Below, in pieces: positions 27,385 through 39,887 of a stretch of 48,873 bases of DNA. This DNA is from an uncultured Lachnospiraceae bacterium (GTDB taxonomy: Bacteria > Bacillota > Clostridia > Lachnospirales > Lachnospiraceae): contig CANPXP010000019.1 in the NCBI GenBank assembly GCA_947586255.1, forward strand, positions 1-48,873. Direction: 5' to 3'. A program made the position numbers and the translations under genes. The notes under the pieces are model-generated. The model did not search any database. It was given only the letters and a program-made list of their open reading frames with translations, and was not told the DNA's origin. How positions within the stretch are numbered: the first letter of the stretch is position 1; each line of letters begins with the position of its first letter.

Positions 27385-28558
27385 AATAACCTCTTCAAAG
27401 TCGGATCTATATGCAGAAACCGGGCGGTCTCGTCGGCCTGCCGCCTGATTTCCCGCTCTCTCTCCGCGCTGCGCGTCTCTCTCTTTACCGCCCGTATCAG
27501 CAGATTCTTGGGCGTATGCTCCATGTCGATAAATTCCAGGATGCTTGTCTCATAGCCGGCCGCCTCCAGCAGATTCGCGCGCATGGCGTCCGTGACCAGC
27601 GCCGCCATCCTCTCCTTAATGATCCCGTATTTGAGAAGCGGCGCCAGTTCATCGTTCCGTATCTGTCCGTTTACCTCATGCTGACAGCACGGCACAGACA
27701 GAATCACCCGCACGCCCCATCTCACAGCCTTGTCCAGCGCATAATCCGTGGCCGTGTCGCACGCGTGCAGCGTCACAACCATATCCACAGCCTCCTGCCC
27801 GTCATAGGAGGCGATATCCCCTTTGACGAAGCGCAGCTTCCGGTAACCGTACTTCTCACGCAGTCGATTGCAGCGGTCGATAACATCCTCCTTTAAGTCC
27901 AGCCCCGTGATCTCCACATCATATTTCTTCAATTCATGCAAATAATAGTACATGGCAAAAGTCAGATAAGATTTGCCGCAGCCGAAATCTATGATGCGCA
28001 CAGTCCTCTCCTGTGAGAGTGTCGGCAGAATATCCTCGATAAATTCCAGAAAACGGTTGATCTGCTTAAACTTATCGTAACGCGCGCGGACAATTTTTCC
28101 CTCATCCGTCTGCACACCCAGATCCACCAAAAACGGACCGGAACTCCCTCCTCCAGAATATATCGCTTTACCCTGTTATGGGAAAGCCGCATACTTCTGT
28201 CCGCCTCCGTCGTCGTTCCGGTATCGTCTGTCCGTTTTCTTTTGATTGTGGTCTTTCCCTTTTTGCTGACCATGACGACCGCTTTACACCGCCTGTGTTC
28301 TATCTCTCCCTGTCTGAAATCCTGCGCCAGCAGCCGCTCTATCTGCCCGATGAGCTCCTCCTGTTCCAGATTCTCGTGGAATACCTGGGTCCCCGCATAG
28401 ACCGTCTTCTGAAAGAGGAGCTTTCCCCTGATCATAACGGGCCGCACCTTGATCTTGTGCGCCTTCTCTTTTTCTCTCGGATTGCTCAAAATGATCTGAT
28501 AGAGTCCTTCGTCAACGGTTTCCCGCAAAAGCGCCGTAAGCGCCAGTTCTTCCTGCAT
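27381..28558 (-). pseudogene. class I SAM-dependent methyltransferase, frameshifted
   Basis: One gene read in two frames. The first part (from ATG 28558, GAGG 6 nt upstream) gives about 142 residues ending RYILEEGVPVRF. The second frame continues as LVDLGVQTDEGKIVRARYDK and runs to 27381 with the SAM-binding motif RIIDFGCGKSYLTFAMYYYL and VTLHACDTATDYA. The break is at a run of five T (minus strand, 28129-28133); six would restore one reading frame of about 393 codons. Similar intact proteins join these two parts directly, from memory. It may be a true pseudogene, a slippage site or a sequencing error. The stop overlaps the next gene's start. Confidence 0.8.
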
Positions 28559-28641
28559 TCTGTACCTCATTCTGAAACGGCTGTTTTCCGCGTTTCCAAA
28601 CGCTCTGACTCTATTTTAATAAGATTGCCATAAAACCACAA

Positions 28642-29013
28642 CTAAAATTTTAAGATTCCTCTGCGGTTTGTATGTCGCTTTCTGTAGATTTCGTAGAACA
28701 CGAGAATTTGGATAAATTCGTTCATCCTCTTGTCGTCCGCATCGCAGGCTTCGCCCTCCGCCTCCCTGATCTTGTCTGAGATAATCTGCGTCAATCGATA
28801 AAGCTGCCATTTGTCGGGATATTCATCATAAATCATACTGCCCTCGTAATCCATACAGTCGAGCGTCTCCGCTATGATTTTCTGATATTTCCTGGCCTGC
28901 ACAGGGTACATCTGCTGCAAGTACTCCAGATCTCTCGTGACGCTGTCTTCCTGCTGATAGTATAAGGGCAGGGGATATGCCATGTAAAACGGCAGTATTC
29001 TGGACTGGTTCAT
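28642..29013 (-). CDS. conserved-looking cytosolic protein of unknown function
   Basis: A 123-residue protein (129 if it begins at ATG 29031). The N-terminus is rich in Pro and Tyr (SRILPFYMAYPLPLYYQQED) and the middle is helical and charged, with two Cys-bearing segments. No signal peptide or membrane segment is seen. ATG 29013 has GGGAG 6 nt upstream. It lies just after the atp operon terminator and before the methyltransferase. The family is not recognised, though it looks like short proteins found widely in Lachnospiraceae. Confidence 0.7.
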   Translation of the reverse strand: MNQSRILPFYMAYPLPLYYQQEDSVTRDLEYLQQMYPVQARKYQKIIAETLDCMDYEGSMIYDEYPDKWQLYRLTQIISDKIREAEGEACDADDKRMNEFIQILVFYEIYRKRHTNRRGILKF

Positions 29014-29052
29014 ACCGCGCTCCCGCTTCATGCCTTTTTATCCTATCATATG

Positions 29053-29080
29053 AAAAAAGGAGCGGATGGTGCACCGCTCC
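29053..29080 (-). terminator. terminator of the ATP synthase operon
   Basis: On the minus strand GGAGCGG and CCGCTCC form a 7-bp stem with an 8-nt loop, followed by TTTTTT, 24 nt past the atpC stop. Confidence 0.88.
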
Positions 29081-29103
29081 TCACATTTCACATTCTGTAT
29101 TGC

Positions 29104-29514
29104 TTATTCCCTCACGCTCTCAATCCGCGCCACAGCGCGCTTCAGAGCCAGTTCCGCTCTGTTCATATCCGTTCCCGGAGCGTGTTCCCTGATCCTCTCC
29201 TCGGCCCGCGATTTCGCCTCCTCGGCCCGCGTCACATCGATCTCCGAAGGCCACTCTATGATCTCGGCAAGAATCGTGACTTTATCCGGCAATACCTCGG
29301 TGAATCCCGCGTGAAGCGCGGCTTCCTTCACCTCGTCGCCTCTGGTGATGGTCAGGATACCGGGCGCAATAATCATCGTCATCGGTATGTGATCCTTATA
29401 GATGCCGACTTCGCCCTCCACCGTATTGAACTCCACCATGGATACCTCATCCTCGTAGAAGACTCTGTCCGGTGTAATGATTTTTAATGTAAAATTTCTG
29501 TTCTCATCAGCCAT
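29104..29514 (-). CDS. atpC: ATP synthase F1 subunit epsilon
   Basis: A 136-residue central-stalk subunit. The N-terminal beta-sandwich (FTLKIITPDRVFYEDEVSMV, GEVGIYKDHIPM) is followed by the two-helix C-terminal domain. It couples rotation to catalysis and can inhibit ATP hydrolysis. It is the last gene of the operon, 30 bp after atpD, and is followed by a terminator. Confidence 0.96.
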   Translation of the reverse strand: MADENRNFTLKIITPDRVFYEDEVSMVEFNTVEGEVGIYKDHIPMTMIIAPGILTITRGDEVKEAALHAGFTEVLPDKVTILAEIIEWPSEIDVTRAEEAKSRAEERIREHAPGTDMNRAELALKRAVARIESVRE

Positions 29515-29544
29515 ACGCTACCGCTCCTTACGAAATCGCCTGTC

Positions 29545-30969
<1,425 letters not shown>

Positions 30970-31014
30970 TCACTCATGTTTATTTACTTTCACAGTTCAG
31001 CTCACGCCCGCTCG

Positions 31015-31875
31015 CTATGAGATGGCATTTGCACCTGCGATGATTTCTGTTAATTCCTGCGTAATAGATCCCTGGCGCGCCCTGTTGTACATCAGGGACA
31101 GATGATCTATCATCTCCTCGGCGTTCGTCGTCGCAGAGTCCATAGCCTGCATTCTCGCACCGTTCTCACTCGCGCACGCCTCCACCAGACCGCCGTAAAT
31201 CAGGCTGGTGACATACTTCGGAATGATCATGTTGAGCGCCTCGTCGTCCTCGGGTTCAAAATTCATCATCGCCTTGCTGCCCGTCTCCTGCGCCGCCTTT
31301 TCTTCGGCGGCCTCCACGGGAAGCAGCTTGAGAAGCGTCGGCTCATGCACGACGGTATTCTTAAATCCCGTGTACGCAAGGTAGATCTCGCCGATCTCCC
31401 CCGCCGCGTAAGACGCCAGCAGCTTGCGGCTGATCTCCATGGCGTCCACATAGGACGGCTCCTCGATGATGTCCGAATTTTCATCCTTGATCACGTAGCC
31501 ATAGCGCTGCAGCGCATCCTTGCCCTTCTTGCCGATCGCGTAGATTTCCAGATCCTCTTTCCTGAAATCTCCCTTGGTAATCAGCTTGACCACATTGGAA
31601 TTATAGCCTCCGGCAAGTCCTCTGTTGGAGGTAATCACAATGACCGCCTTCTTCTCTGAGTCGCCCGGCTTCAGATACGGATGGTTCAGGCCGCCGGTCT
31701 TCGCCAGCATGGAGGTCACCGTCTCGTACATACAGTTAAAATATGCCTTGGACTGTTCCGCGCGCTGTTTTGCCCGCTGCAGCTTTACGGTAGAAACAAG
31801 CTTCATGGCTTTGGTTATCTGCTGCGTACTCTGTATACTGCCCTTACGCCTTTTTATGTCTCTCATTGAGGCCAT
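31015..31875 (-). CDS. atpG: ATP synthase F1 subunit gamma
   Basis: A 286-residue rotating shaft subunit. Family ends are conserved: the N-terminal helix (MRDIKRRKGSIQSTQQITKA) and the C-terminal helix (LMYNRARQGSITQELTEI). The middle shows SNRGLAGGYNSNV. ATG 31875 has AGAGGG upstream. It lies 29 bp after atpA. Confidence 0.97.
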   Translation of the reverse strand: MASMRDIKRRKGSIQSTQQITKAMKLVSTVKLQRAKQRAEQSKAYFNCMYETVTSMLAKTGGLNHPYLKPGDSEKKAVIVITSNRGLAGGYNSNVVKLITKGDFRKEDLEIYAIGKKGKDALQRYGYVIKDENSDIIEEPSYVDAMEISRKLLASYAAGEIGEIYLAYTGFKNTVVHEPTLLKLLPVEAAEEKAAQETGSKAMMNFEPEDDEALNMIIPKYVTSLIYGGLVEACASENGARMQAMDSATTNAEEMIDHLSLMYNRARQGSITQELTEIIAGANAIS

Positions 31876-31904
31876 AGCGTCACCCTCTTCCCTCTAGCTT
31901 ATCT

Positions 31905-33413
<1,509 letters not shown>

Positions 33414-33475
33414 TCATACGCACCTTTCTTCTTATTTTTTGATTCCAGCCCCGATTCGGTCCCTTTCGGCCTTCG

Positions 33476-34021
33476 TCAAAGCTGAACCTTCAGTAATTCT
33501 TTCTGCATTTCGCTCAACTTCGTTCTGATACTGCTGTCCACAACCCGATCACCGATGCGGATGACCATGCCACCGATCAGCGCCGCATCCTCCCGGTAAT
33601 GCATCTCCATCTCTCTGTACTGCGTCGTATCGAGCAATTTTCGCTCTATCTCCCGGCGCTGCTCTTCTCTGAGAGGAACCGCGGTCGTCACCGTCGCGAT
33701 GCCGATTCCCTTGTACCGCTTCACTTCCGCAATAAAATAATCGATAATCGCGTCGATATCCCGATAACGGTCCTTGGAGATGACGATCGTGAGAAAGCCC
33801 AGGAGTTCCTCGGACACTCTTCCCTCAAAAATGTTTCTGGCAACCTGAACCTTCTCCTCCTTGATGATTTTCGGATGATTCATCAGCCTGCCGAACTCCT
33901 CGTTCTCGGAGAGCACCCGCTTTAACTGCTCCATCTCTTCCAGCAATACATCTACTTTATCTCTCTCGACCGCAAGTTCGAACAGCGCGTCTCCGTATGT
34001 CTTTGAAATCAGCTTAGCCAT
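33476..34021 (-). CDS. atpH: ATP synthase subunit delta
   Basis: A 181-residue peripheral-stalk subunit joining F1 to b. It has the family N-terminal helical domain (SKTYGDALFELAVE, LMNHPKIIKEEK) and the C-terminal signature LIGGMVIRIGDRVVDSSI. It overlaps the end of atpF by 13 bp, suggesting coupled translation. Confidence 0.96.
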   Translation of the reverse strand: MAKLISKTYGDALFELAVERDKVDVLLEEMEQLKRVLSENEEFGRLMNHPKIIKEEKVQVARNIFEGRVSEELLGFLTIVISKDRYRDIDAIIDYFIAEVKRYKGIGIATVTTAVPLREEQRREIERKLLDTTQYREMEMHYREDAALIGGMVIRIGDRVVDSSIRTKLSEMQKELLKVQL

Positions 34022-34569
34022 GTGCTCTCACCTATTTCTTTCAACGTCTCTTCAATCAAACTGTCCTGAACGGTCGTGTCAATCGCCGCATTCACGACTT
34101 TGCCCGCCATCATGGAGGCCAGTACAACCATCTCGCGCTTCACCTCGTCGACCGCCTTGCTCTTCTCAAGCTCCGCTTCCACGCCCGCTCTCTCGATGAT
34201 CCTCGCGGCCTCTTCCTTGGCGTCCGCCACGATCTTATTCTCATTGGCGAGCGCCTTCTTGCGCGCCTCGCTCAGAATCGCCTCGGCTTCCTTGTCGATA
34301 TCCCTGAGCTTCGCCTCATACTCTTCTTTCAGCGCGCGCGCGTCTTCCATGTCCGCCGCTGCGCTGTCCAGCTCGTTCTTGATCCGATTCTGTCTGTTCT
34401 GCATCATATTCCTGACCGGATTGAACAGGAAATGCGACGCGATCAAAAACAGCGCGAAAACGGCTATGATCATCAGAACCGCGTCATGCAGAAGCTGAAA
34501 GTCCAGGTCAAACAGTCTCGGCTCCATCTGCGCGGAGGCCAACGCCATCTGTGTCGCTAACGTACTCAA
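34009..34569 (-). CDS. atpF: ATP synthase F0 subunit b
   Basis: A 186-residue peripheral-stalk subunit with one membrane helix (about residues 31-49) and a long charged coiled coil (KNELDSAAADMEDARALKEE onward). The start is TTG 34569, chosen because AGGAGG lies 8 nt upstream; the next ATG (codon 8) has no such site. The N-terminal stretch before the helix is about 20 residues longer than in Bacillus. Confidence 0.93.
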   Translation of the reverse strand: MSTLATQMALASAQMEPRLFDLDFQLLHDAVLMIIAVFALFLIASHFLFNPVRNMMQNRQNRIKNELDSAAADMEDARALKEEYEAKLRDIDKEAEAILSEARKKALANENKIVADAKEEAARIIERAGVEAELEKSKAVDEVKREMVVLASMMAGKVVNAAIDTTVQDSLIEETLKEIGESTWLS

Positions 34570-34617
34570 GCCTTTATCCTCCTTTCTATCGTCTTAAGAA
34601 CACATTCGCATGTCCTC

Positions 34618-35663
<1,046 letters not shown>

Positions 35664-35681
35664 GCTATCACCTCCTCCATC

Positions 35682-36071
35682 CTATATTTTGATTACCTTT
35701 GAACGGATCTTGCACAGCCACGGATTCAGATAAGCCGAAAGCTTCATACCCATATATCCGCAAAACATAAAAATCGGATTGGCAAAATCCGTATAGATCA
35801 ATATCAACATGACGATCACCAGCACAAGATACCTGAGCAGATTATTCGTGCCGACCGTCTTCGCCGCCTGTTTCGCCGCCTGGTCCATCCCTCTGTCTAT
35901 CGACCACCACATATGTATCGCGCCCGCCACCGCGAGCAGCACGCCGATCCACAGGCCGAGGCTGTAGTCCGCCCGCCTCGAAAAGCACAGCAGCACGGCC
36001 TGAAACACAACGCCGTACAGGAGAATCCCCAGACACAGATCGAACAGGGTCGGGTCAATTTTCTTCTTCAT
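35682..36071 (-). CDS. atpI: ATP synthase subunit I-like membrane protein
   Basis: A 129-residue protein with four hydrophobic segments (LFDLCLGILLYGVVFQAVLL, SLGLWIGVLLAVAGAIHMWW, LLRYLVLVIVMLILIYT and a fourth near FMFCGYMGMKL). The layout and position at the head of the atp operon match AtpI-type proteins, which help assemble the c ring and may carry Mg2+. Sequence similarity is weak, so the symbol rests on context. ATG 36071 overlaps the atpZ coding end by 17 bp. Confidence 0.8.
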   Translation of the reverse strand: MKKKIDPTLFDLCLGILLYGVVFQAVLLCFSRRADYSLGLWIGVLLAVAGAIHMWWSIDRGMDQAAKQAAKTVGTNNLLRYLVLVIVMLILIYTDFANPIFMFCGYMGMKLSAYLNPWLCKIRSKVIKI

Positions 36072-36342
36072 AAGCGCTCTCTTCACTCTCATCACTCTGT
36101 CTCTTCGTGCCGCGCCTGCGGGTCTGTGCAGGGACGTCATATATTTTCTTTGCAAATCTGAACACGTTGGTAAAGCCTGCCAGCGCGCCGACAAAAAACA
36201 GCGCCACCGTCCAATAAGAAGTGCCGAATCTCCGGTCGAGGAACATTCCGGCAAAAGAACACAGGAAAATAGGAACGAGCATGTTGATACCAAACTGACT
36301 TATCATCATAAGCGCATGGTATACATTCTTGTTATATCTCAC
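36055..36342 (-). CDS. atpZ: AtpZ-like small membrane protein, first gene of the atp operon
   Basis: A 95-residue protein of the AtpZ/AtpI family (ATPase gene 1). It has two hydrophobic helices (about residues 20-35 and 45-62) and a FLDRRFGTSYW loop, and ends with a charged tail. In Bacillus AtpZ and AtpI form an Mg2+ or Ca2+ channel and aid ATP synthase assembly. The start is GTG 36342 with AAGGGGA upstream. It is preceded by a strong promoter (36424-36452). Confidence 0.85.
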   Translation of the reverse strand: MRYNKNVYHALMMISQFGINMLVPIFLCSFAGMFLDRRFGTSYWTVALFFVGALAGFTNVFRFAKKIYDVPAQTRRRGTKRQSDESEESAYEEEN

Positions 36343-36423
36343 CGCATTCCCCTTCTCACAAGAAACCTTCGCACCGCCGTCCGCCGCTGACAGGCCATGT
36401 GCCGCAGACAGCCTACGAGTAAA

Positions 36424-36452
36424 ATTATAACCATTTCTGGTACTTATGTCCA
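36424..36452 (-). promoter_or_regulatory. sigma-A promoter of the ATP synthase operon
   Basis: On the minus strand TGGACA, a 17-bp spacer and TATAAT. The transcript would start near 36417, giving a leader of about 75 nt before atpZ. Confidence 0.75.
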
Positions 36453-36475
36453 GTCTTATTGTGTAAAATAGATAA

Positions 36476-36500
36476 AAAACAGGATATTTCTTCCTGTTTT
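36476..36500. other. inverted repeat between atpZ and the DUF402 gene
   Basis: AAAACAGGA and TCCTGTTTT form a perfect 9-bp inverted repeat with a 7-nt centre, upstream of both divergent genes. It could act as an operator or as a boundary terminator: each strand reads as a hairpin with T-rich ends. No protein is implied. Confidence 0.45.
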
Positions 36501-36582
36501 ACATTGACTTTTCACTATCGGCAGTGTAACGTAACCTATAAGAACAGAGAATACCCACGTGGCACGATTCCCGGGAGGCGCT

Positions 36583-37071
36583 ATGGCAGATCCGATCCTT
36601 TACCGCAAAAGACTGATCCCTGAAGAATGTATCCTGCTGAAAGACGACCGCATTCTGCTGCGGGACGACGACAAAATCATCACCGGCTGGAACACCATCA
36701 AACCGCGCAGGGATCTGCACCACGGATATTCCTGCTACTATCTGAGGGAGGGCTTCAAGGTCAGCAAATTCTACCGCGAGGACAATTCCCTCCTGTACTG
36801 GTACTGCGACATTGTAACCTACGAACACCGCGAAGATCCGGACACCTACATCGTGACCGATCTGTTGGCGGATGTGATCGTCTATCCCGACGGCTTCGTC
36901 AGAGTCGTAGATCTCGACGAGCTTGTCACGGCTCTGGACGACAGGCTGATCTCCGAAGATATCCTGAAAACCTCCCTCCGCAATCTGAACAGCCTTCTGG
37001 AAATCATCTATGCCGGCAAGTTTGACAGACTGCAGGCGCCGATCGAGCAGATCATCGCGGAGAGAAACTAA
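36583..37071 (+). CDS. DUF402-domain protein (FomD-like fold)
   Basis: A 162-residue soluble protein of the DUF402 family. The fold's hallmark strands are visible: GYSCYYLREGFKVSKFYRED, LLYWYCDIVTYEH, YIVTDLLADVIVYPDGFVRV and VDLDELVTAL. Family members include nucleoside phosphate hydrolases (Ntdp) and FomD, which use two metals held by Asp and Glu residues; here D and E of DLLADV and DLDEL are kept. ATG 36583 has GGGAGG 5 nt upstream. It stands alone and ends at a strong terminator. The true substrate is unknown. Confidence 0.85.
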   Translation: MADPILYRKRLIPEECILLKDDRILLRDDDKIITGWNTIKPRRDLHHGYSCYYLREGFKVSKFYREDNSLLYWYCDIVTYEHREDPDTYIVTDLLADVIVYPDGFVRVVDLDELVTALDDRLISEDILKTSLRNLNSLLEIIYAGKFDRLQAPIEQIIAERN

Positions 37072-37087
37072 ACCCTGACATACTTCA

Positions 37088-37121
37088 GGGCGGCTGCATC
37101 CCGTGCAGCCGCCCCGCTTTT
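37088..37121 (+). terminator. terminator after the DUF402 gene
   Basis: GGGCGGCTGCA and TGCAGCCGCCC form a perfect 11-bp stem with a 5-nt loop, followed by CGCTTTT, 17 nt past the stop. Confidence 0.85.
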
Positions 37122-37148
37122 CGCTCTAAATCCCACAAATCGTTTCGT

Positions 37149-38348
37149 TTAATAGAAAATATGTCCGCCGATGGTGTACTTGGGCGTCACCCCATCGATC
37201 GGCGTCCTGAAATACACGCAGTTGCCAACATTAGTCGTGCCGCCCATCACCTCGTCCGCGGCCTGATAACAGCTCGCCGTCGCTCTGCCCTCCGCCAGAG
37301 CCAGCGCCAGTCTGCCGCTGGCCACCGGCGAAAACTGCCCGGACTGGTAAATAACCCCCGTCACGGTATCCGGATAGACGGAGCTGAGCACTCTGTTCAT
37401 GACGACGGAGCCCACCGCCACCTGACCGACATAGGGTTCGCCGCCGGCCTCACAGTAAATCAAATTCGCCAGAAGATACCTGTCGCCCTCCGCGAAGGAC
37501 ACCTCCGAAATATCTCTCCAGCTCGACTGCGCCGCCAGCTCCGCCATACGGATTTCCTCCGCCAGCTTCGCTCTCAGAACCGAAATATTCTCCTCCTGCT
37601 CCTTGATCTGCTGCTCGTAGGCGAGCGCCTGCGCTTCCGCCTCCGATATCTGTCCTGCAGTGGCGTTGATGGACTGTGACGTCTGGCTGACCAGTCCCGA
37701 CACGCGGCCCTGCTCCGCCACCACCTGCACCCTGTACTCATCCAGGTCTTTCTTGTCCGCCTCGAGCTGCTCCATATCCCGCTCCAGCTCGGCTTCCTTC
37801 TCTTCCATCCTCGCCTGCGCGTCCTTGTAATCCTGCAGTACCTTCTGCTGATAGGAGGACAGCTGCTCAATATAGTTGTTCTTGTTCAGGAAATCGGAAA
37901 AGCTGCCCGCCGAAAAAAACAATTCCAGGTAGAGGTAGTCGCTCCGCTCATACATGAAACGGATCTGCTTTTTCATCGTGTCGTACTGCTCGTCCTTGAG
38001 GCGGATCGCCTCGTCCAGATCACTCTGCACCTGCGCGATATCGGCGTTCAATGCCTCGATCTCCGACTCTTTATCGCCGATTTTATCTTCCAGATCATTC
38101 AGATTGCTGCTCACCTGTGAGAGTTCCGTATTTAAATTTGTCAGCGCACCCTCCAGAGAATTCTTCTGCTCATTCAGGTTATCCAGGTTCTCCTTCGTTC
38201 CCTCAAGTGCGGATTCCGTATCCTTTTTTTCCTCTTCGGCCTCTTCCAGCTGCCGGCGCGTCTCCTCCGTCGCCTGTGCGGTGACGGTCGTAAAGCCCAA
38301 CAGCAGAGCCGTCGCCATCACAGCGGCCGCTTTTCGCCTGCCCCTCAT
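37149..38348 (-). CDS. secreted coiled-coil cell wall hydrolase (SleB/Hydrolase_2 domain)
   Basis: A 399-residue exported protein. It has a signal peptide (basic start, then AVMATALLLGFTTVTAQA) and a coiled coil over residues about 25-270, with an inner FMYERSDYLYLELFFSAGSF block as in CwlO-type proteins. A C-terminal SleB-like lytic domain follows (LLANLIYCEAGGEPYVGQVA, VMNRVLSSVYPDTVTGVIYQ, CVYFRT). Glu of YCEAGGE is the expected catalytic acid. It should cleave peptidoglycan outside the cell, in growth or spore germination. It lies 24 bp after rpiB. Confidence 0.9.
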   Translation of the reverse strand: MRGRRKAAAVMATALLLGFTTVTAQATEETRRQLEEAEEEKKDTESALEGTKENLDNLNEQKNSLEGALTNLNTELSQVSSNLNDLEDKIGDKESEIEALNADIAQVQSDLDEAIRLKDEQYDTMKKQIRFMYERSDYLYLELFFSAGSFSDFLNKNNYIEQLSSYQQKVLQDYKDAQARMEEKEAELERDMEQLEADKKDLDEYRVQVVAEQGRVSGLVSQTSQSINATAGQISEAEAQALAYEQQIKEQEENISVLRAKLAEEIRMAELAAQSSWRDISEVSFAEGDRYLLANLIYCEAGGEPYVGQVAVGSVVMNRVLSSVYPDTVTGVIYQSGQFSPVASGRLALALAEGRATASCYQAADEVMGGTTNVGNCVYFRTPIDGVTPKYTIGGHIFY

Positions 38349-38372
38349 AGATATCCTCCGTACCGGTATAGA

Positions 38373-38801
38373 TTACTGCTCGATCATTCCCACTCTTCTC
38401 ACGTGCTTCTCCTCCGCGGAAAACTCCGTGTTCAGAAAAGCGTCCACAATACTGATTCCGAGATTGGGACCCACGATGCCGCCGCCCAGAGCGAGCACGT
38501 TCGCGTCATTGTGCAGCCTGGTCATCCTGGCCGACAGCGTGTCCGCGCACAGCGCGCACCGAACGCCCCGCACCTTGTTCGCCGTGATGGAAATCCCGAT
38601 TCCCGTCGTGCAGATCACAATGCCCTTTTCGCACTCCCCGCCGGCCACAGCCTCGGCAACGGCGCGCCCGTAAATCGGGTAATCACAGGATTTCTTATCA
38701 TAGCAGCCGTAGTCCTTGTACGCAATTCCCTGCTCCTTCAGATGGGCGATAACCGCCTCCTTCAAGTCAAATCCGCCGTGGTCGCTTCCAATCGCTATCA
38801 T
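38373..38801 (-). CDS. rpiB: ribose-5-phosphate isomerase B
   Basis: A 142-residue RpiB/LacAB-family isomerase interconverting ribose-5-P and ribulose-5-P. It begins IAIGSDHGGFDLKEAV and holds the catalytic Cys in IVICTTGIGISITANKVRG and the block RLHNDANVLALGGG. ATG 38801 has GGAGGG 6 nt upstream, preferred over an upstream start that would overlap tsaC. The pairing with tsaC directly upstream is common in Firmicutes. Confidence 0.94.
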   Translation of the reverse strand: MIAIGSDHGGFDLKEAVIAHLKEQGIAYKDYGCYDKKSCDYPIYGRAVAEAVAGGECEKGIVICTTGIGISITANKVRGVRCALCADTLSARMTRLHNDANVLALGGGIVGPNLGISIVDAFLNTEFSAEEKHVRRVGMIEQ

Positions 38802-38821
38802 CTTTTTCCCTCCGTCTTCTG

Positions 38822-39874
38822 TCATGATACATGAATGATTCTGTGCCCGGCCGCCTTCAGCAGCCTGTTCATGATTGCCTGCCCGATACCGTCGGTATCG
38901 AACGACTCCGCATAGATAACCTCCACCTGCTCATCGTCGAATTCCCGCAGAATGCGGTACAGCTCCCGCGCGACCGTCGCCTCATCGCGCCGGTCCCCCG
39001 CGCTCTTACACACATCGGCCCGATAGCGTTTCACACTCGTGTCAGTTGCAATAACGCCTGTTTTTTTATTTTCCCGCCGGTGTCGGTCTATGCGGCTGTT
39101 GATATATTCTATCACACTTTGCTCCGCTCCGTCCACAATCGTCAGTTCCCCCTTCGGCGCATAGTGCCTGTACTTCATCCCCGGCGCCTTCGGGGCCTGT
39201 CCGGAGTCGTCCCGCAGCATCGTGCGGTCCTCGGCCACATCGCCCAGAACCTCCCGCAGCATTTCCACTGTGATATAGCCCGGACGGAGCACCGTCGGCG
39301 GTTCCTCCGTCAGATCGACAATCGTAGATTCCAGGCCGATCTCCACATCGCCGCCGTCCACAATCATCTCGACCCTGCCGTCCAGATCTTCTATGACATA
39401 TTTCGCCACCGTCGGGCTCGGTCTGCCCGAACGGTTCGCGCTGGGCGCCGCCACATAGCCGCCCGCCGCCCGGATCAGTTCCCGCGCAACGGGATCGACA
39501 GGCATCCGCACTGCCACCGTATCCAGCCCGCCGGTCGTCTCATAGGGCACCAGCTCTGCTTTATAGAAGATCATCGTGAGGGGACCCGGCCAGAATCTCC
39601 CGGCCAGCTTCACCGCGCTCTCCGGTATTTCCCGCACGATAGCGGCAAGCGCCTCCATATCGGCAATATGTACGATCAGCGGATTGTCGGAGGGCCTGCC
39701 CTTCGCCTGATAGATCTTCTCGGAGGAGGCGGCATTCAGGGCGTCCCCGCCCAGGCCGTACACCGTCTCCGTCGGAAAAGCCACAAGCCCGCCCGCCCGG
39801 ATCACATCACCGGCAGCCCGCACCAGCGCTGCGTCGATATTGTTCTTGTCTATTCGGACCAGTTTTGTCTCCAC
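38822..39874 (-). CDS. ywlC: threonylcarbamoyl-AMP synthase (TsaC2/Sua5/YwlC)
   Basis: A 350-residue enzyme making threonylcarbamoyl-AMP from Thr, bicarbonate and ATP for tRNA t6A. The YrdC domain covers residues about 10-205 (GGLVAFPTETVYGLGGDALN, KGRPSDNPLIVHI, APSANRSGRPSPT, GLESTIVDL). A linker with SGQAPKAPGMKYRHYAP then leads to the C-terminal Sua5 domain. It is the long, Sua5-type form. It starts 14 bp after the amidase stop. Confidence 0.95.
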   Translation of the reverse strand: METKLVRIDKNNIDAALVRAAGDVIRAGGLVAFPTETVYGLGGDALNAASSEKIYQAKGRPSDNPLIVHIADMEALAAIVREIPESAVKLAGRFWPGPLTMIFYKAELVPYETTGGLDTVAVRMPVDPVARELIRAAGGYVAAPSANRSGRPSPTVAKYVIEDLDGRVEMIVDGGDVEIGLESTIVDLTEEPPTVLRPGYITVEMLREVLGDVAEDRTMLRDDSGQAPKAPGMKYRHYAPKGELTIVDGAEQSVIEYINSRIDRHRRENKKTGVIATDTSVKRYRADVCKSAGDRRDEATVARELYRILREFDDEQVEVIYAESFDTDGIGQAIMNRLLKAAGHRIIHVS

Positions 39875-39887
39875 GTCTGTATCCTTC

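Noticed and set aside
25480..27555. 691-codon open frame opposite the large surface protein
   Set aside because: It is the antisense shadow of a gene with good start, overlap and composition; its His/Arg/Leu-rich translation is not protein-like.
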